DNA of 18,467 nt from Pigoraptor vietnamica (lineage: Eukaryota > Opisthokonta > Filasterea), in the NCBI GenBank assembly GCA_943704525.1, contig CALSCQ010002848.1, positions 1 through 18,467 on the forward strand. The letters are read 5' to 3'. Under the pieces are notes generated by a model. It saw only the letters and a program-made list of their open reading frames with translations, was not told where the DNA came from and did no database searches. The position numbers and the translations under genes were made by a program. Positions 7,979 to 17,742 of this stretch are shown in pieces. How positions within the stretch are numbered: the stretch's first letter is position 1; each line of letters opens with the position of its first letter.

Positions 7979-10085
7979 TTATATTGCTTCATCCATCCAC
8001 GCGAGCTCAGCGGCCGCTGCTTTCGCTTCGACTTCCCCAACATACGCAGACATCATCGTCCGATACTCACCTTCGACGCACGCGCAAATCCACTCTTGCC
8101 TGTGCTTGAAGACCACTCTGAATTCCACGCCCGCCGCCTCTGCAAGCCAAGAGTCTCCAGAGCCGCGCCGACATTGTCCTTGGTCGTCGTGATGAGACAT
8201 GTGTCGACGGTGATCGTGAGGCCGGGACAGACGCTCGAAATTGCAGCCCGTAGCTCCTCGAATCCCCTTTCCGCGAGCACGATAATGCCCGCGATCGAGT
8301 AGTGGTTAATGTCGTCCGACTCTTCCCCGCGACACTTGGCGATGTCCCCGCCGCCGATGCCGGCCCTGTTCTTGGGCTTAGCCCTGTGCCCTCCCTTGTT
8401 CTGCCAGCCCGACAGGCGCAGCACGGACGTCCCCTCAAACCGAAATGCGACCGAATCGAGCCCATTTGTAGTCTCCCCCATCCATCTACAGTAAGTCCCG
8501 TCCAACTTCCGCAGCATGTCCTCCGTCGCGTCGCGGTCGACACACAAGGCGCCCTCCAACACGGAGACGACTCGCGACGATGGGCGCCCCAACAGTGCCC
8601 TAAACTCGTCGAAGTTCGAAAGGCGAGGGCGAAGGAAATCCTCGAATACCGTCCCCACGTTCACTCCGTTTCCGAAGATCATCTCAAGCGACTGTCGGAA
8701 TGCGATGATATCGGCCGACGACAGCGATGACGTGAAGTAAGTCAGCGCGTCAATCGGCCGCGCGAGCTGAATGTCTTGCGTTGTGTCTGTCACGAGATCG
8801 CAAGCGGACGTCGCATACAAAAGACCGCCGTCAATCCACTCGCAAATGCGCCGCGTCGACTCCTCGCGAGAGATAGCCAGTACGAGGCTAAGCTTCGGCA
8901 GGAGTTCGTAGAGAGGGACACTGACATCGTTCGGCGTCAGCAACACCGGTGGCGGACCAGAGAGTGCCGTCGCGAGCGCGTTACCTTGGTATATGCGAAT
9001 GGTGTGCACGGCAACCGCGAAACCGCTTGTCGGCGTGTGCACGAGCGTTGGACTCAAGCGGCGAAGGGGAGGAAGCCGCTCACAGTCCACGTGGGGCGAC
9101 ATGACGCGCGTGTGCACGAGACGACAAATACCGCTCGTCTCGTGAAGCAGCTTGCGAACACGCCCGACGGGTAGCGGCTTTCGAGGTACCGCTTAAGACT
9201 TTCGAGCGTGCGAAGGGCGGCGACGTGGTAGAAGGTAAAGAGACTTTTGTTGAAGTCGTGGTACGCGCGGAACCGCTTAACCTCGCTCTCGGGCCCATAC
9301 TTAAGAAGACGCGTCCGGAGATCAGCGGAAGAACCCGTCAAGACAACAAGCGACCTGCGGACCGAGCGCGCGAATTTATGCAGCGCGCGAACCATCCACA
9401 CACGCGGTGAGTTGTCCGACTCATCCGGACGCAAAAGCAGTTGAACCTCGTCAGCGACGAAGCCGACATTCAGACCAGTGCGACGGAGCGCCGTCAGGAC
9501 AGAGTCCGAGGACGACACTTCCAACGCTCCGAAGTCGCCAGAAAAGTTCTTCGATTCGACGCGCGCGACGACCTCGCAGAGAAGGAGGTTGAGCGAGTTT
9601 GAGCAGAAGCGACGTTCGGGGAGTGCCGTGTAGTCGACGTAGACGAGAAAATACGAGGGCGAACAAGCGATGACGCCGATGCACAGGGCCTTGGCGACGG
9701 TTGTCTTCCCCGTGCCCTCCACGCCGCCGATAATCGCGTGGTCGTAGGGGAAGATTTCGTCGTTCTCGTCCCTGGCAACGAACGCTCGGACGAGTGCGAT
9801 GAAAAGTTCGTTCAGCGTTGCCTCGCCGTAATAAATGGGCGGCAAGTGCAGCGGATCGTGCGCAGGTATGCCGTTCATCGCCCTCCACACGCACGCTAAG
9901 ATATGGAGGACCGCCTGTGGGTCGCGGGGTTTCGAGAGCGCATCGTACGCTTTTCGCGCCTTGCGACACGCTTTAATTGCCTCACTCCTCGAAGGATGTA
10001 CAGGGGTGTCGTCGCCCTGTATGGAGGCACGGAAGGCAAGCAGGTCGCAGGTGCTCCATGGAACGGCCCCTGCATAGTCTGCCAT
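7979..10085 (-). pseudogene. Crinkler/RHS-like P-loop NTPase-nuclease, frame broken twice
   Basis: Three overlapping minus-strand frames together look like one protein. Frame 1 (10085-9054, ATG start) carries Walker A GGVEGTGKTT (residues 120-129), Walker B FVADEVQ (209-215) and a sensor-like VVLTGSS (247-253). Frame 2 is open from 9192 to 8053. It contains a nuclease-like core: a Glu in GTVFEDF, an Asp in GLDSVAF, then WQNK, matching an E...D...QxK variant of the PD-(D/E)xK fold. Frame 3 (ending at TAA 7979) gives the more protein-like C-terminus. Each change is a -1 step, one between 9192 and 9054 and one near 8150. NTPase plus REase is the core of the Crinkler/RHS effectors described as transposon-derived. 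I see no signal peptide or LFLAK-type header. The breaks may be decay or assembly errors. A donor-like AAG|GTGAGT at 8070-8065 leaves an intron as a weaker alternative for the second one. Confidence 0.6.
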
Positions 10086-10593
10086 TGCGCTCGCACGAAG
10101 CAGCCGCCACGCTACGTAAAAGTTTAAAACGATAGTTGACTCACCGGTAACGATTCAACATGACGTTTTTATGATAGTGTCGTCTTAGTGACGACATTTC
10201 CGATAGTGACTCGGATTGGCACAGTGAAAGGCGCGTCTGCATTGGAAACGGTTCTTTTGTGCACGCGCGCGGCTAGAGGAGGAGGTTGGACGCCGCGTGC
10301 GCATTCGTTGCTTCCCTGTTTGTGTTTTGTGTGTCTTGCTTGCGTGTTTGCCGTCTGTGTGGAGGGTGTGTGTGCGCGCGCATGTGTGTGTATGTGTATG
10401 TGTGTGCAGGTGTGAGAGAAAGAGCCATCGTCGCTGCAACTCGGAGTGTTGTTGGTCGTACATCTTTTTCTATTTTTTTTTTTGTCCGTCTTTCTAATCT
10501 CATGCATAATGAGTTTCTTTTAAGCGAGTGTTTCGAACGCTACTTTAAAATGTTTTCGTGTCGTCCGCAGGTTTTTGCCCTCCCTGTCCCACC
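10086..10593. other. Divergent intergenic region with 5' UTR of NDUFB3
   Basis: This region separates two start codons facing away from each other. Near the NTPase-nuclease start it is AT-richer, with a small hairpin at 10178-10196 and three copies of a GATAGT motif. The right half is TG-rich (10320-10412), contains a T-rich run (10465-10483) and ends in GTCCGCAG at 10563-10570, a good splice acceptor. An intron in the 5' UTR of NDUFB3 is likely, but I cannot fix its donor. Confidence 0.5.
10178..10196. repeat. Small inverted repeat in the divergent promoter region
   Basis: TGTCGTC and GACGACA form a perfect 7-bp stem around the loop TTAGT. It lies about 95 bp upstream of the minus-strand NTPase-nuclease start. 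It could be a dimeric transcription-factor site; nothing further is supported. Confidence 0.4.
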
Positions 10594-10791
10594 ATGGCCA
10601 AGTACGAATATCCCCTGAAGAACATCCCGCCCGTCGCACGCGACCCGTGGGCGAAGAACGAGGCGTGGCGGCAGCAGTACAGGGGCTGGGCAAACTACCG
10701 CCTCGCGCTGCCGGGTTTCAGGCTCGGGCTCGGCATTTTCCTCGTGATTTGGGGCTATGAGACGCTCACCGGCAGCAACAAGGGACACTAA
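10594..10791 (+). CDS. NDUFB3: NADH dehydrogenase (complex I) subunit B12, NDUFB3-like
   Basis: A 65-residue protein starting at an ATG in ideal context (CCACCATGG). The signature RDPWAKNEAWR (residues 16-26) followed by a single membrane helix (about 44-56, LGLGIFLVIWGYE) matches the B12/NDUFB3 accessory subunit of the mitochondrial complex I membrane arm, whose animal form has DPWGRNEAWRY. B12 subunits usually lack a cleaved presequence, which fits the short N-terminus, and plant and fungal forms are similarly short. The frame is open upstream to 10558, but no better ATG lies there and a splice acceptor sits at 10570, so I chose 10594. The role in complex I assembly is from family knowledge. 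Confidence 0.85.
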   Translation: MAKYEYPLKNIPPVARDPWAKNEAWRQQYRGWANYRLALPGFRLGLGIFLVIWGYETLTGSNKGH

Positions 10792-11310
10792 GCGGCCGCG
10801 CTTCGTCCTTCGTTGCTTATGAGAATGTGTGCGCGCAGTACTTTGTGTGGCGCTTTGGGATGTATGTAGAGATGACTGGCGTTGGAGGAGGCATGCGTGG
10901 TTGCCTCTCTAATTGCGTGCGTGCGGCAGTTGTGGCGTTGCATTGATCGTGGCTCATGTGTCCCTGTTTCGTCGCCGTGCTGCTTCGGTGGACGCGTCGT
11001 CGTGGGAGCGTTGCATCATAGCGCAGTCACTATGTGGCGCGTTCATATAAAGCAGGCTGAGACAACGATTCGCGTGTCCATTGTGGATGAGGACGCTTTG
11101 GCACTGTGTGTGTATGTGTTCGTGTGTGTTTTTTGATGTGCGTCCGGTTTCGACAAACGGAATTTCATACTGGTGCACGCGCGTGTGTGTATGGTGTTCA
11201 GTGGGTCCGGCTTCGACAAACGGGTACTTTATACAGAGGAAGGTAACGCTTTTCACGAGCGCCGCGCATAGCTCATATAAACAAGCGAGAGGACGACACT
11301 TCCCAATGCT
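10792..11310. other. Convergent 3' intergenic region with direct repeats
   Basis: This region separates the stop of NDUFB3 and the stop of the oppositely oriented membrane protein. It is TG-rich in places. It holds a pair of 19-bp direct repeats and two copies of TCATATAAA (11043-11051 and 11273-11281) that resemble TATA boxes. No open frame here has recognisable protein content. Confidence 0.5.
11142..11223. repeat. Pair of 19-bp direct repeats
   Basis: GTCCGGTTTCGACAAACGG at 11142-11160 recurs at 11205-11223 with one change (T to C at position 7). The copies are 63 bp apart start to start, and the sequence between them is unrelated apart from TG-rich parts. The function is unknown. Confidence 0.85.
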
Positions 11311-12858
11311 TCACAATAGCCTCCACAGCGAGTCGACGCTCGTCCTGCGCTTAAAGTCGCCGTATTTCTTTGACGGCCAGTACAACACGGCGACGCCCGC
11401 CACCCATATGGGAAACACTGCCCAGTACGGAAGTCCGCCGGGATCGCCGGGGAGCGCGACGACGCAGAACAGCACGACATGTCCAAGGTAGAAAAACAGC
11501 GGCGCACGTCCGAACACGAGCAGAGGATCCCACAGCGGCGAGGAAAAGGGAGGGTACGGCGCGCGCGAATTCCCGCGCAACCGCGCATCCTGTTGTCCGG
11601 CATCGAGACCCGTGCGCGTCAGTGGGGCGCTCTCTCGCTCACTTGCGGGGACGCGCTCGTAGAACTGGCCCTTGTGAACGCGAGTGCGTGGATCGCACAA
11701 GGCGGGAAACGGCAGGCGCGAGACAACGAAGATGGCGACCGCGAGGAGAGAGACCAGCGAGAGGGAGAGAAACGCAAAAGCGATCGAGGGTGGGTACTTG
11801 ATAACATTCAAAAAGTCAATCGCGCCGTTGTGCGACGATTCGACGGCGCCGGTCGACGACGGCCTATCCACGATGTTCCCAAAGCCGCCAAAGTAGCGCA
11901 GCACGACGAAAGAAGGTGCAAACAACACGAACGCGGCAAGCGACCCCAGTGCTATGCGCCGCTCTGAGCGTCCCGCGATTTCGGCAGCGGCGCAGCCCAG
12001 CAGCACAAACGCCGCCCACGGAATCGTCGGAAATGCCACGTAAAAGTAGCTCGACTGTCCCGGGACGACGAGCAGGCGGACGAGTATGTTGATGCGGTCG
12101 CCCGGCGTGATCTCGGCAACGATCAACGAGGTCAACACGAGCGCGCCCGTCCCGAGCACTACGTACGCAAGCGCGCGCGCCCAGTGAGGCACCGGCGCAA
12201 GCGCGCGACCCACACCCGCGGCGACGGCCATCGACGTCCCAAGGGCCCACAACACGCCGACGTAGATGTAGCAGTCCTTGAATGTTCGCAGCGAAGGCCA
12301 CACGTACGTGGCAAAGCTGAACGCGACCGACTCGATAGGCAGCATGCACGGCACGAGGATCACCGCGGCGCGCAACAAGTGCCTCCGGACGATGCGGTTC
12401 TCGCACCACATGTGCTTGTGGCGGCTCTTCGTGAGAAAGACCATCCCCATTCCCATCAGCATCGCAAAGCCTGTCGCGCACGGAACCGTCACGAACCGCG
12501 CCGCAAATTTGAGCCTCCCGAGCGACGTGTCGTCGTACGTCTCGACGCCGTCCCACGCCTCGTTCGAGTGCACGTGCGAAACCAGCGCAGACGCGTGATC
12601 CAGCGCCATGAGCACGATCAACAGCCCACGCAGTGCGTCGAGAAGGTCGAGTCGCCCTTCGCACGCATCGGGCGGTTGGTACGGGGCGTGCGCATCCTCG
12701 CCGAGCCCGTCCTGATCGTCGTCGTGGCAGTCGCTCTGTGCGTCCCCATCGCCATCGCCCGCGTCCGTCTCGAAAGGCACGGTGTTGATGCTACCGAAAT
12801 GCACGCGCCGAGGACCGCCCGGAAGGCCGTTCGCGCTCTCGGGGTCGTGTGACTCCAT
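11311..12858 (-). CDS. DUF1624/HGSNAT-like multi-pass membrane protein
   Basis: A 515-residue intronless frame. The ATG at 12858 sits in good context (GCCATGG); the frame continues upstream without another ATG. After an acidic, probably cytosolic N-terminal tail (1-65), about ten membrane helices follow. The first contains RLDLLDALRGLLIVLMALDH (69-88), the family's opening RxxxxDxxRG...M..DH signature. NVIKYPPSIAF (351-361) and VFGRAPLFFYLGH (448-460) match the KYPPS and GRxPLFFY motifs of bacterial DUF1624 proteins, and the C-terminus DFKRRTSVDSLWRLL fits the family's ending. Eukaryotic relatives include heparan-alpha-glucosaminide N-acetyltransferase, which moves acetyl groups across lysosomal membranes; the substrate here is unknown. 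A roughly 50-residue hydrophilic insert (386-438) splits two late helices. Absence of introns and bacterial-like motifs suggest transfer from bacteria (inference). Confidence 0.8.
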   Translation of the reverse strand: MESHDPESANGLPGGPRRVHFGSINTVPFETDAGDGDGDAQSDCHDDDQDGLGEDAHAPYQPPDACEGRLDLLDALRGLLIVLMALDHASALVSHVHSNEAWDGVETYDDTSLGRLKFAARFVTVPCATGFAMLMGMGMVFLTKSRHKHMWCENRIVRRHLLRAAVILVPCMLPIESVAFSFATYVWPSLRTFKDCYIYVGVLWALGTSMAVAAGVGRALAPVPHWARALAYVVLGTGALVLTSLIVAEITPGDRINILVRLLVVPGQSSYFYVAFPTIPWAAFVLLGCAAAEIAGRSERRIALGSLAAFVLFAPSFVVLRYFGGFGNIVDRPSSTGAVESSHNGAIDFLNVIKYPPSIAFAFLSLSLVSLLAVAIFVVSRLPFPALCDPRTRVHKGQFYERVPASERESAPLTRTGLDAGQQDARLRGNSRAPYPPFSSPLWDPLLVFGRAPLFFYLGHVVLFCVVALPGDPGGLPYWAVFPIWVAGVAVLYWPSKKYGDFKRRTSVDSLWRLL

Positions 12859-13580
12859 GGCAGTAACAGGGATAACAGGGGTTCTTGGAGCCGTGTTCAG
12901 CGCATGCACGCAGAAGTGCGGGATAGACGCGCCATTATGCAGCCCTGAGAGGGCGCAGCAGTGCTTTTGACGGCGAAAAAACGATGTGATAACCGGCGTT
13001 TGGTGGGCGGAGAGAGAGACGCGGAAGCAGTCACTCCAAATCTTTCGCGTAAATTGAGCACCAACTCCCTTCACCGTGAGTGTGCGGGCGCGTGTGTGTG
13101 TGTGTGCAGACGTACGGATAATGAGTGTACGTGTGTGTGTGTGTTAGTGTGTGTGTGTGTGTGTGTAGAAAAAGGGCGCGGGCGGAAGACCGCCGAAGTG
13201 GGAACACAAACGACGTCAGCGCGGCTTGTTACTGTCTGTGTGTAACATCCATACACAACATAAAGGAAGTTTAACCCTCACGCTATCCTAAACACGGTCG
13301 AGTCACGTGATGCGCGCAGCTGAGTTCGGGCGACATGTGCGGAGAATTGCTTCCACACCTTGGGGAGAAGAAAGAGTGCCCACAACGCACGTCCCCTGCT
13401 TGTCTCGCGTTTCGTCCGCGGTAGACTGTTTGCGAGGGCCTTTCTGCTCCTGAGGCCTTGTATTCTCTCATTACCGGAGTGGTTGGCGAATCTATTCGCG
13501 TGTGGTGCGTGGCGCGCACGCACGCACGCACACACGCACGCGTCCACCCTGCTCTCTTCCCTCTTCACGACGCATCGAAA
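12859..13580. other. Divergent intergenic region with TG repeats
   Basis: This holds the shared upstream region of the DUF1624-like gene (minus) and EMC3 (plus). It contains TG tracts at 13091-13107 and 13127-13167, and a short CA/CG-rich stretch at 13518-13542. No TATA box in a convincing position was seen for either gene. The open frames crossing it are low complexity. Confidence 0.5.
13091..13167. repeat. (TG)n microsatellites
   Basis: Two TG dinucleotide tracts are separated by about 20 bp of unique sequence. They lie in the divergent upstream region between the DUF1624-like gene and EMC3. Confidence 0.85.
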
Positions 13581-14967
13581 ATGATCGACCTCGTGCTTGA
13601 TCCCTCGATTCGCAACTGGGTGCTTGTGCCCATCTTCGTCGTTATGTTCCTGCTGGGCATCTTTCGCCATTACATTACCGAGGTGACTAAGGCGGAGAAG
13701 CCCGCGGAGGCACAGCAGGTCACGGACGGGTAGGTGCTCTCTGTCTCCTTTGTCTCGCGCTCTCTCCAGCCGTTGTTTGCTGTCGTGTTTGTAATTGCCA
13801 CCGTGCGCTCTAGTGCGAGAATCGGTTGATTGTGCGCAAACGGTGTTTGTATGGGTCGTCGACGGGATTCGTTTGCTCTGCTTTGGGAAAATAAGAAACT
13901 GAGAAGCGTTGCTCATGTCCGCTCTCGAACCCGCAGGCAAGCGCTCGCGCGGAGCAGTGCCCTCCGCACGAACGGGGACTACATTCCCTCGCACGCCTTT
14001 TCCGTGCGCAAGCAGTTTTTCGCCAAGAAGGAGGGCGGGTGGTTTGCGTCGCAGGAGCGCTCGGGACCGGTGAACCCGATGTCCGACCCCAACGCCATGA
14101 TGGACATGATGAAGAACAATCTGTCGTTTGTCATTCCCCAGGCGCTCATCATGGGGTGGATCAACTACTTTTTCTCGGGTTTCGTCACGAGTGGGTGCCT
14201 CCCATCCCTCTCTCTGTCTCGCACGTGTCTCCATCCCTCTCTCTGTCTCGCACCTGGTTTTTGCGCTCCTCAAGTACTGTGTTCTCCCTGTCCGCATGAG
14301 CCCCTTTTGCACCTCTCGTCCCTCGTCCGCACTGCCTCTCGCTGCACGGCAAAGATGTACGCACTCGTACCGCCAAACACTCACGCGAATTCCGTCGCCC
14401 GAGTGCCATACTCGCGCACACATTCAAAGTTTAATACGTTGCCTCTCCCCCAACTTGCAGCGCGCGTCCCCTTCCCCCTCACAATCCGCTTCAAGCCCAT
14501 GCTGCAGCGCGGCGTGGAGCTCTCTGCCCTCGATGCGTCGTGGGTCAGCTCGCTCTCGTGGTACTTTCTCAACATGTTCGGCATGAAGGGCGTCCACTCG
14601 CTCGTCCTCGGCGAGGGATTCAGTGGGTGTCGCTGCGTTTCACGCATGCGTGTGCTGTCTTCTCTCTGGTGACCAAGCTTTCTCTCTCCTTTTTCCCTCC
14701 CATTCGCCTTGTGTGCGTTCTCTCTCCCTTTCTCCGTCTCCCATCCCATATTAACGTTGCGTGCGTGCCACTTCCCTCTTCGCAGCGGCCGATCAGACCA
14801 AGATGATGCAGCAGCAGATGACGGGCGGCCTGGCGGGCGGTGGCGGCGCCCCCATGGTCGACATGCGCGCCGCGTTCAAGGCCGAGGCGGAGAACCTCGA
14901 GATTGCGGCGCACAAGTGGGCGCTGGACGGCGTCGAGTCGCGTTTGCTCAAGAGCGTGCAGGCGTAG
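13581..14967 (+). CDS. EMC3: ER membrane protein complex subunit 3
   Basis: Four exons: 13581-13729, 13937-14190, 14461-14622 and 14786-14967 (TAG), encoding 248 residues (human EMC3 has 261). Introns are phase 2, 1 and 1, with donors GTAGGT, GTGGGT and GTGGGT and CAG acceptors. Joining at these sites restores the conserved block GFVTTRVPFPLT across intron 2 and the segment leading to DQTKMMQQQMTG across intron 3. Diagnostic EMC3 segments are present in order: LDPSIRNWVLVPI with the first membrane helix (about 12-28), the GDYIP...RK.FF motif (63-77), NPM.DP (96-101), a second helix (113-133), LDASWVSSLSWYFLN with the third helix region (158-172), and the C-terminal FKAE.E.LEI..HKWALD.VE. EMC3 is the Oxa1/YidC/Get1-superfamily insertase core of the EMC and inserts tail-anchored and multi-pass proteins into the ER membrane. 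Confidence 0.97.
14202..14253. repeat. EMC3: Duplicated 23-bp pyrimidine-rich unit in EMC3 intron 2
   Basis: CCATCCCTCTCTCTGTCTCG plus CAC occurs at 14202-14224 and identically at 14231-14253, 29 bp apart start to start. It lies just after the intron 2 donor. It looks like a recent local duplication with no visible function. Confidence 0.8.
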
Positions 14968-15420
14968 CGCGTGTGTTTGCGTTAAAGGGTCAGTCCGGCA
15001 GTTCACGGTCCCAAACTGTATTGCTAGTGTGAGATGTGTACGACGGTTTGTTACGTCTTGTTTGCATGTGTTCTTCGTAGTCCTTTACGTGTGCCTCCGT
15101 CCACAAGCTGGAGAGGAAGTGGTCCACGTCACAGTTTAACGAACGAGCGCGCGCTTTCATTACAGCGCGCAGCCGTAGCGAGCACACACTCAGGCCCTCA
15201 TGGCCCCAACCTTCTCCATGTCAAAGATCGATGCAATTCCCCACACGCGCAAATAGCAGCGCAACATTCCGCCACCGCGCCCAACGCACACGCCTCGCAG
15301 ACGCACACACGCACGCACAGAGAAGCTCCGAAGAAAAAAAAAAATTCAAAAAGACTTAACAAATGTGAAGGCCGCAAAAATGGGCATAGAACGACTGGCA
15401 ACGCGAAAGAGACGCGCACG
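14968..15420. other. Convergent 3' intergenic region
   Basis: This separates the stop codons of EMC3 (plus) and the LRRFIP-like gene (minus). It contains an A-rich run at 15333-15344, which is a T-rich run in the sense of the minus gene, about 80 bp after that gene's stop. No gene is seen; the frames here give low-complexity or unlikely proteins. Confidence 0.5.
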
Positions 15421-15942
15421 TTAGCGCTTGGCGCTGCTGAGGACCTTCGCCTTGAGCATTTCGATCTCCGCTTTGAGGTCGGCGATTTGCTGCGTCTGTT
15501 GCTTCATCTCGCGCTGCGTTTTGCGCGCCTCGGAACGCAGGTTTCGTATTGTCTCCTCCTGTTGAGACGACGCATGAGACTGTGAGCGCACCATCCATTC
15601 ACAGGACGGAGTGCAACAAGCCACATACATGAACGCATACACACACGCACACGCACACACACACACACACAGAGATACGCAGACACGCACACACACAGAT
15701 ACGCAGACACGCTCACACACACGTACGCAGACACGCACACACACACAGATGAGGGCCTCAGATAAGCTTGAGCACGCACGCACCCCCTCCGCAATGTCCT
15801 TCTCAAGCAGCTCCGCGCGCTGGTTTGCCTTGGCAAGCTGTCGCTCCACACGACCCCTCGCGAGCGCCTCTTCCTCGTACTTGCGCTCAAGTTCTCGCGA
15901 GTCCGCGTCCACAGACGGCCGTCGCACCAGTGTGCCTACAAA

Positions 15943-15974
<32 letters not shown>

Positions 15975-17710
15975 GAGTCAGACACTCCCACAACCGCCCC
16001 CCACGCAGGTGCGTACACATCGAAGCACGGCTCACTGTAATGCGACACATCTTTTCACACACAACGCATACACACGCAGTTCGCGACAGATCACACGACG
16101 TCCGCAAACAACAGGCACACTCACGGGGACTCTCAGTCTCGATAATCTTGATGCGCTCCTGAAGGCGGACGTTCTCACTTCGCATGCGCGCGGCATTGTC
16201 GGCCAGCTCGGCCTTCTCTTTTTGCGACTCGGAGAGTTCTTGCTCTGCATTCACATACGAACACGCACACGCAATGCGCGCGCACCCACACAGAAAAGCG
16301 GGCATGTCAACCTACGTCCACATAAGCGCGCGAGAGAAGAGAAGTGTGTGGGATGGGTGTCTTACACTCACCGGCACGCGCGAGGGCGTGGCGGAGCTCC
16401 TTCACTTGCTTCAGCGATTGCTCAAACGTTTCCGGCGTCATTTCCACTCCTTCGACTGAGAGGCGCGGCGCCTCCTGCACCTCTTGCGGTTTCGCACTGC
16501 GCGGGGCAGAGAGGGACGGAGAGAGTGTGGTAGGCATGCGATGAGCCTTTGTGACTTGGAGTCGGACTATCGGAATGTGAAAAATTAAACGGGATGAGCG
16601 CGTTCTCTGTCGAACCACACCTCTCGCCAGCGGACAGCGCCGCAAGCTGTTCTTTCTCTCGGCGCACGTCATCCAGCTCTTGCGAAATCTGTTGAAGAGC
16701 CGAGAAAGGAGTTTAGTTAGCTTCAACAGCACGTGCCCATCCACTCCGCATGGCGAGAGATGTATAGATCAGCATTCAATCACAGACGTGTGAATCGATT
16801 CCTCTCCGCATGGCGATAGAGCACAGAGTCAACGCGCGCGCTGATATCACAGTAGACCCCAAACAGAAAGCACGGCTCCTTGAGCGCTTACAACCTCACA
16901 CACAACACGAGCACACACACGCAATGAGGCTCACCATAGCAAGGCGCTGCTGCTCTTGCGTCAAGTGCAACCGGGCCTGCTTCAGCATCCCACGCAGCTC
17001 GGCAATCTGTTCGTCGCGGTCCTCCACGCTGCTCCGAAGAGAGAGTAACGTTACGCGTGCGCAGAGAAGACAGAAATCGTGCGCATGCACAGACAAGGAC
17101 TCACAAAGTTGCAGTGTGCAAGCACAAGAACACAGAAAAATGCGCGTGTTCCGACCCCGCATAGAGAGAGACACAGACGCCCATCGCGCAGACACCCACG
17201 TGTCCCTGAGGTGTTCTATGGAGAATCGGAGGGCTGCTTTGGACGACTCGACGAGGTCCTTGGACTGCAGCGCCTTATCGAGCTGGTCCTTGAGCAGTAC
17301 GAGCTTCTCTATGGGCTGCGGGGGCGGAGGAATTGGATTGAGGAGACTGGTGCGAGGGTTTGTATGTGCGAAGGGAGGTCTCTCCCAATGCACGGGGAAG
17401 GTGATGGGTGCAATGGGGTTGCGTATGTCAGCCGTACGCTTTTTTCTAACGGTTGCGGCAGCGGACCCGCGCGTGAGGGTGCGTGGTCGTGTGTGCGACT
17501 GGAAGCTTTTCCAATGCGCGCACATACGCACGCACGCAATATGATTACACACCTGGTTGAGGGCACCCGCGCCTTCAAGTGGCTTTTGCTGCGGGCAGGA
17601 ATGCACGGATCAGACTTGTAACGGACACAATTGCACTTCGGCACATCGCACCGCCGCACATGCACACACATAAACACACACACACACGCACGCACACACA
17701 CACACACACG

Positions 17711-17742
<32 letters not shown>

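Noticed and set aside
9054-9192. Programmed -1 frameshifting or an intron as the explanation of the first break in the NTPase-nuclease gene
   Set aside because: I see no slippery heptamer in the overlap. The only GT...AG pairs would give an intron of about 40 nt, far shorter than the 124-270 nt typical of the other introns here.
10558-10593. An N-terminal extension of NDUFB3 from a GTG codon
   Set aside because: A splice acceptor ends at 10570, and the ATG at 10594 has an ideal context and gives the usual short N-terminus.
12184-12852. A 222-codon plus-strand frame opposite the DUF1624-like gene
   Set aside because: It is the shadow of a gene with clear membrane helices and family motifs on the other strand; its own content is Arg/His-rich with no domain.
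12859-13074. A 72-residue upstream extension of the DUF1624-like protein
   Set aside because: The extension starts at GTG and contains no ATG; the first ATG (12858) has good context and precedes the acidic tail.
15641-15755. Regularly interrupted CA repeats resembling a CRISPR array
   Set aside because: The 'spacers' are themselves CA repeats, the unit is too short, and the sequence lies in a eukaryotic intron.
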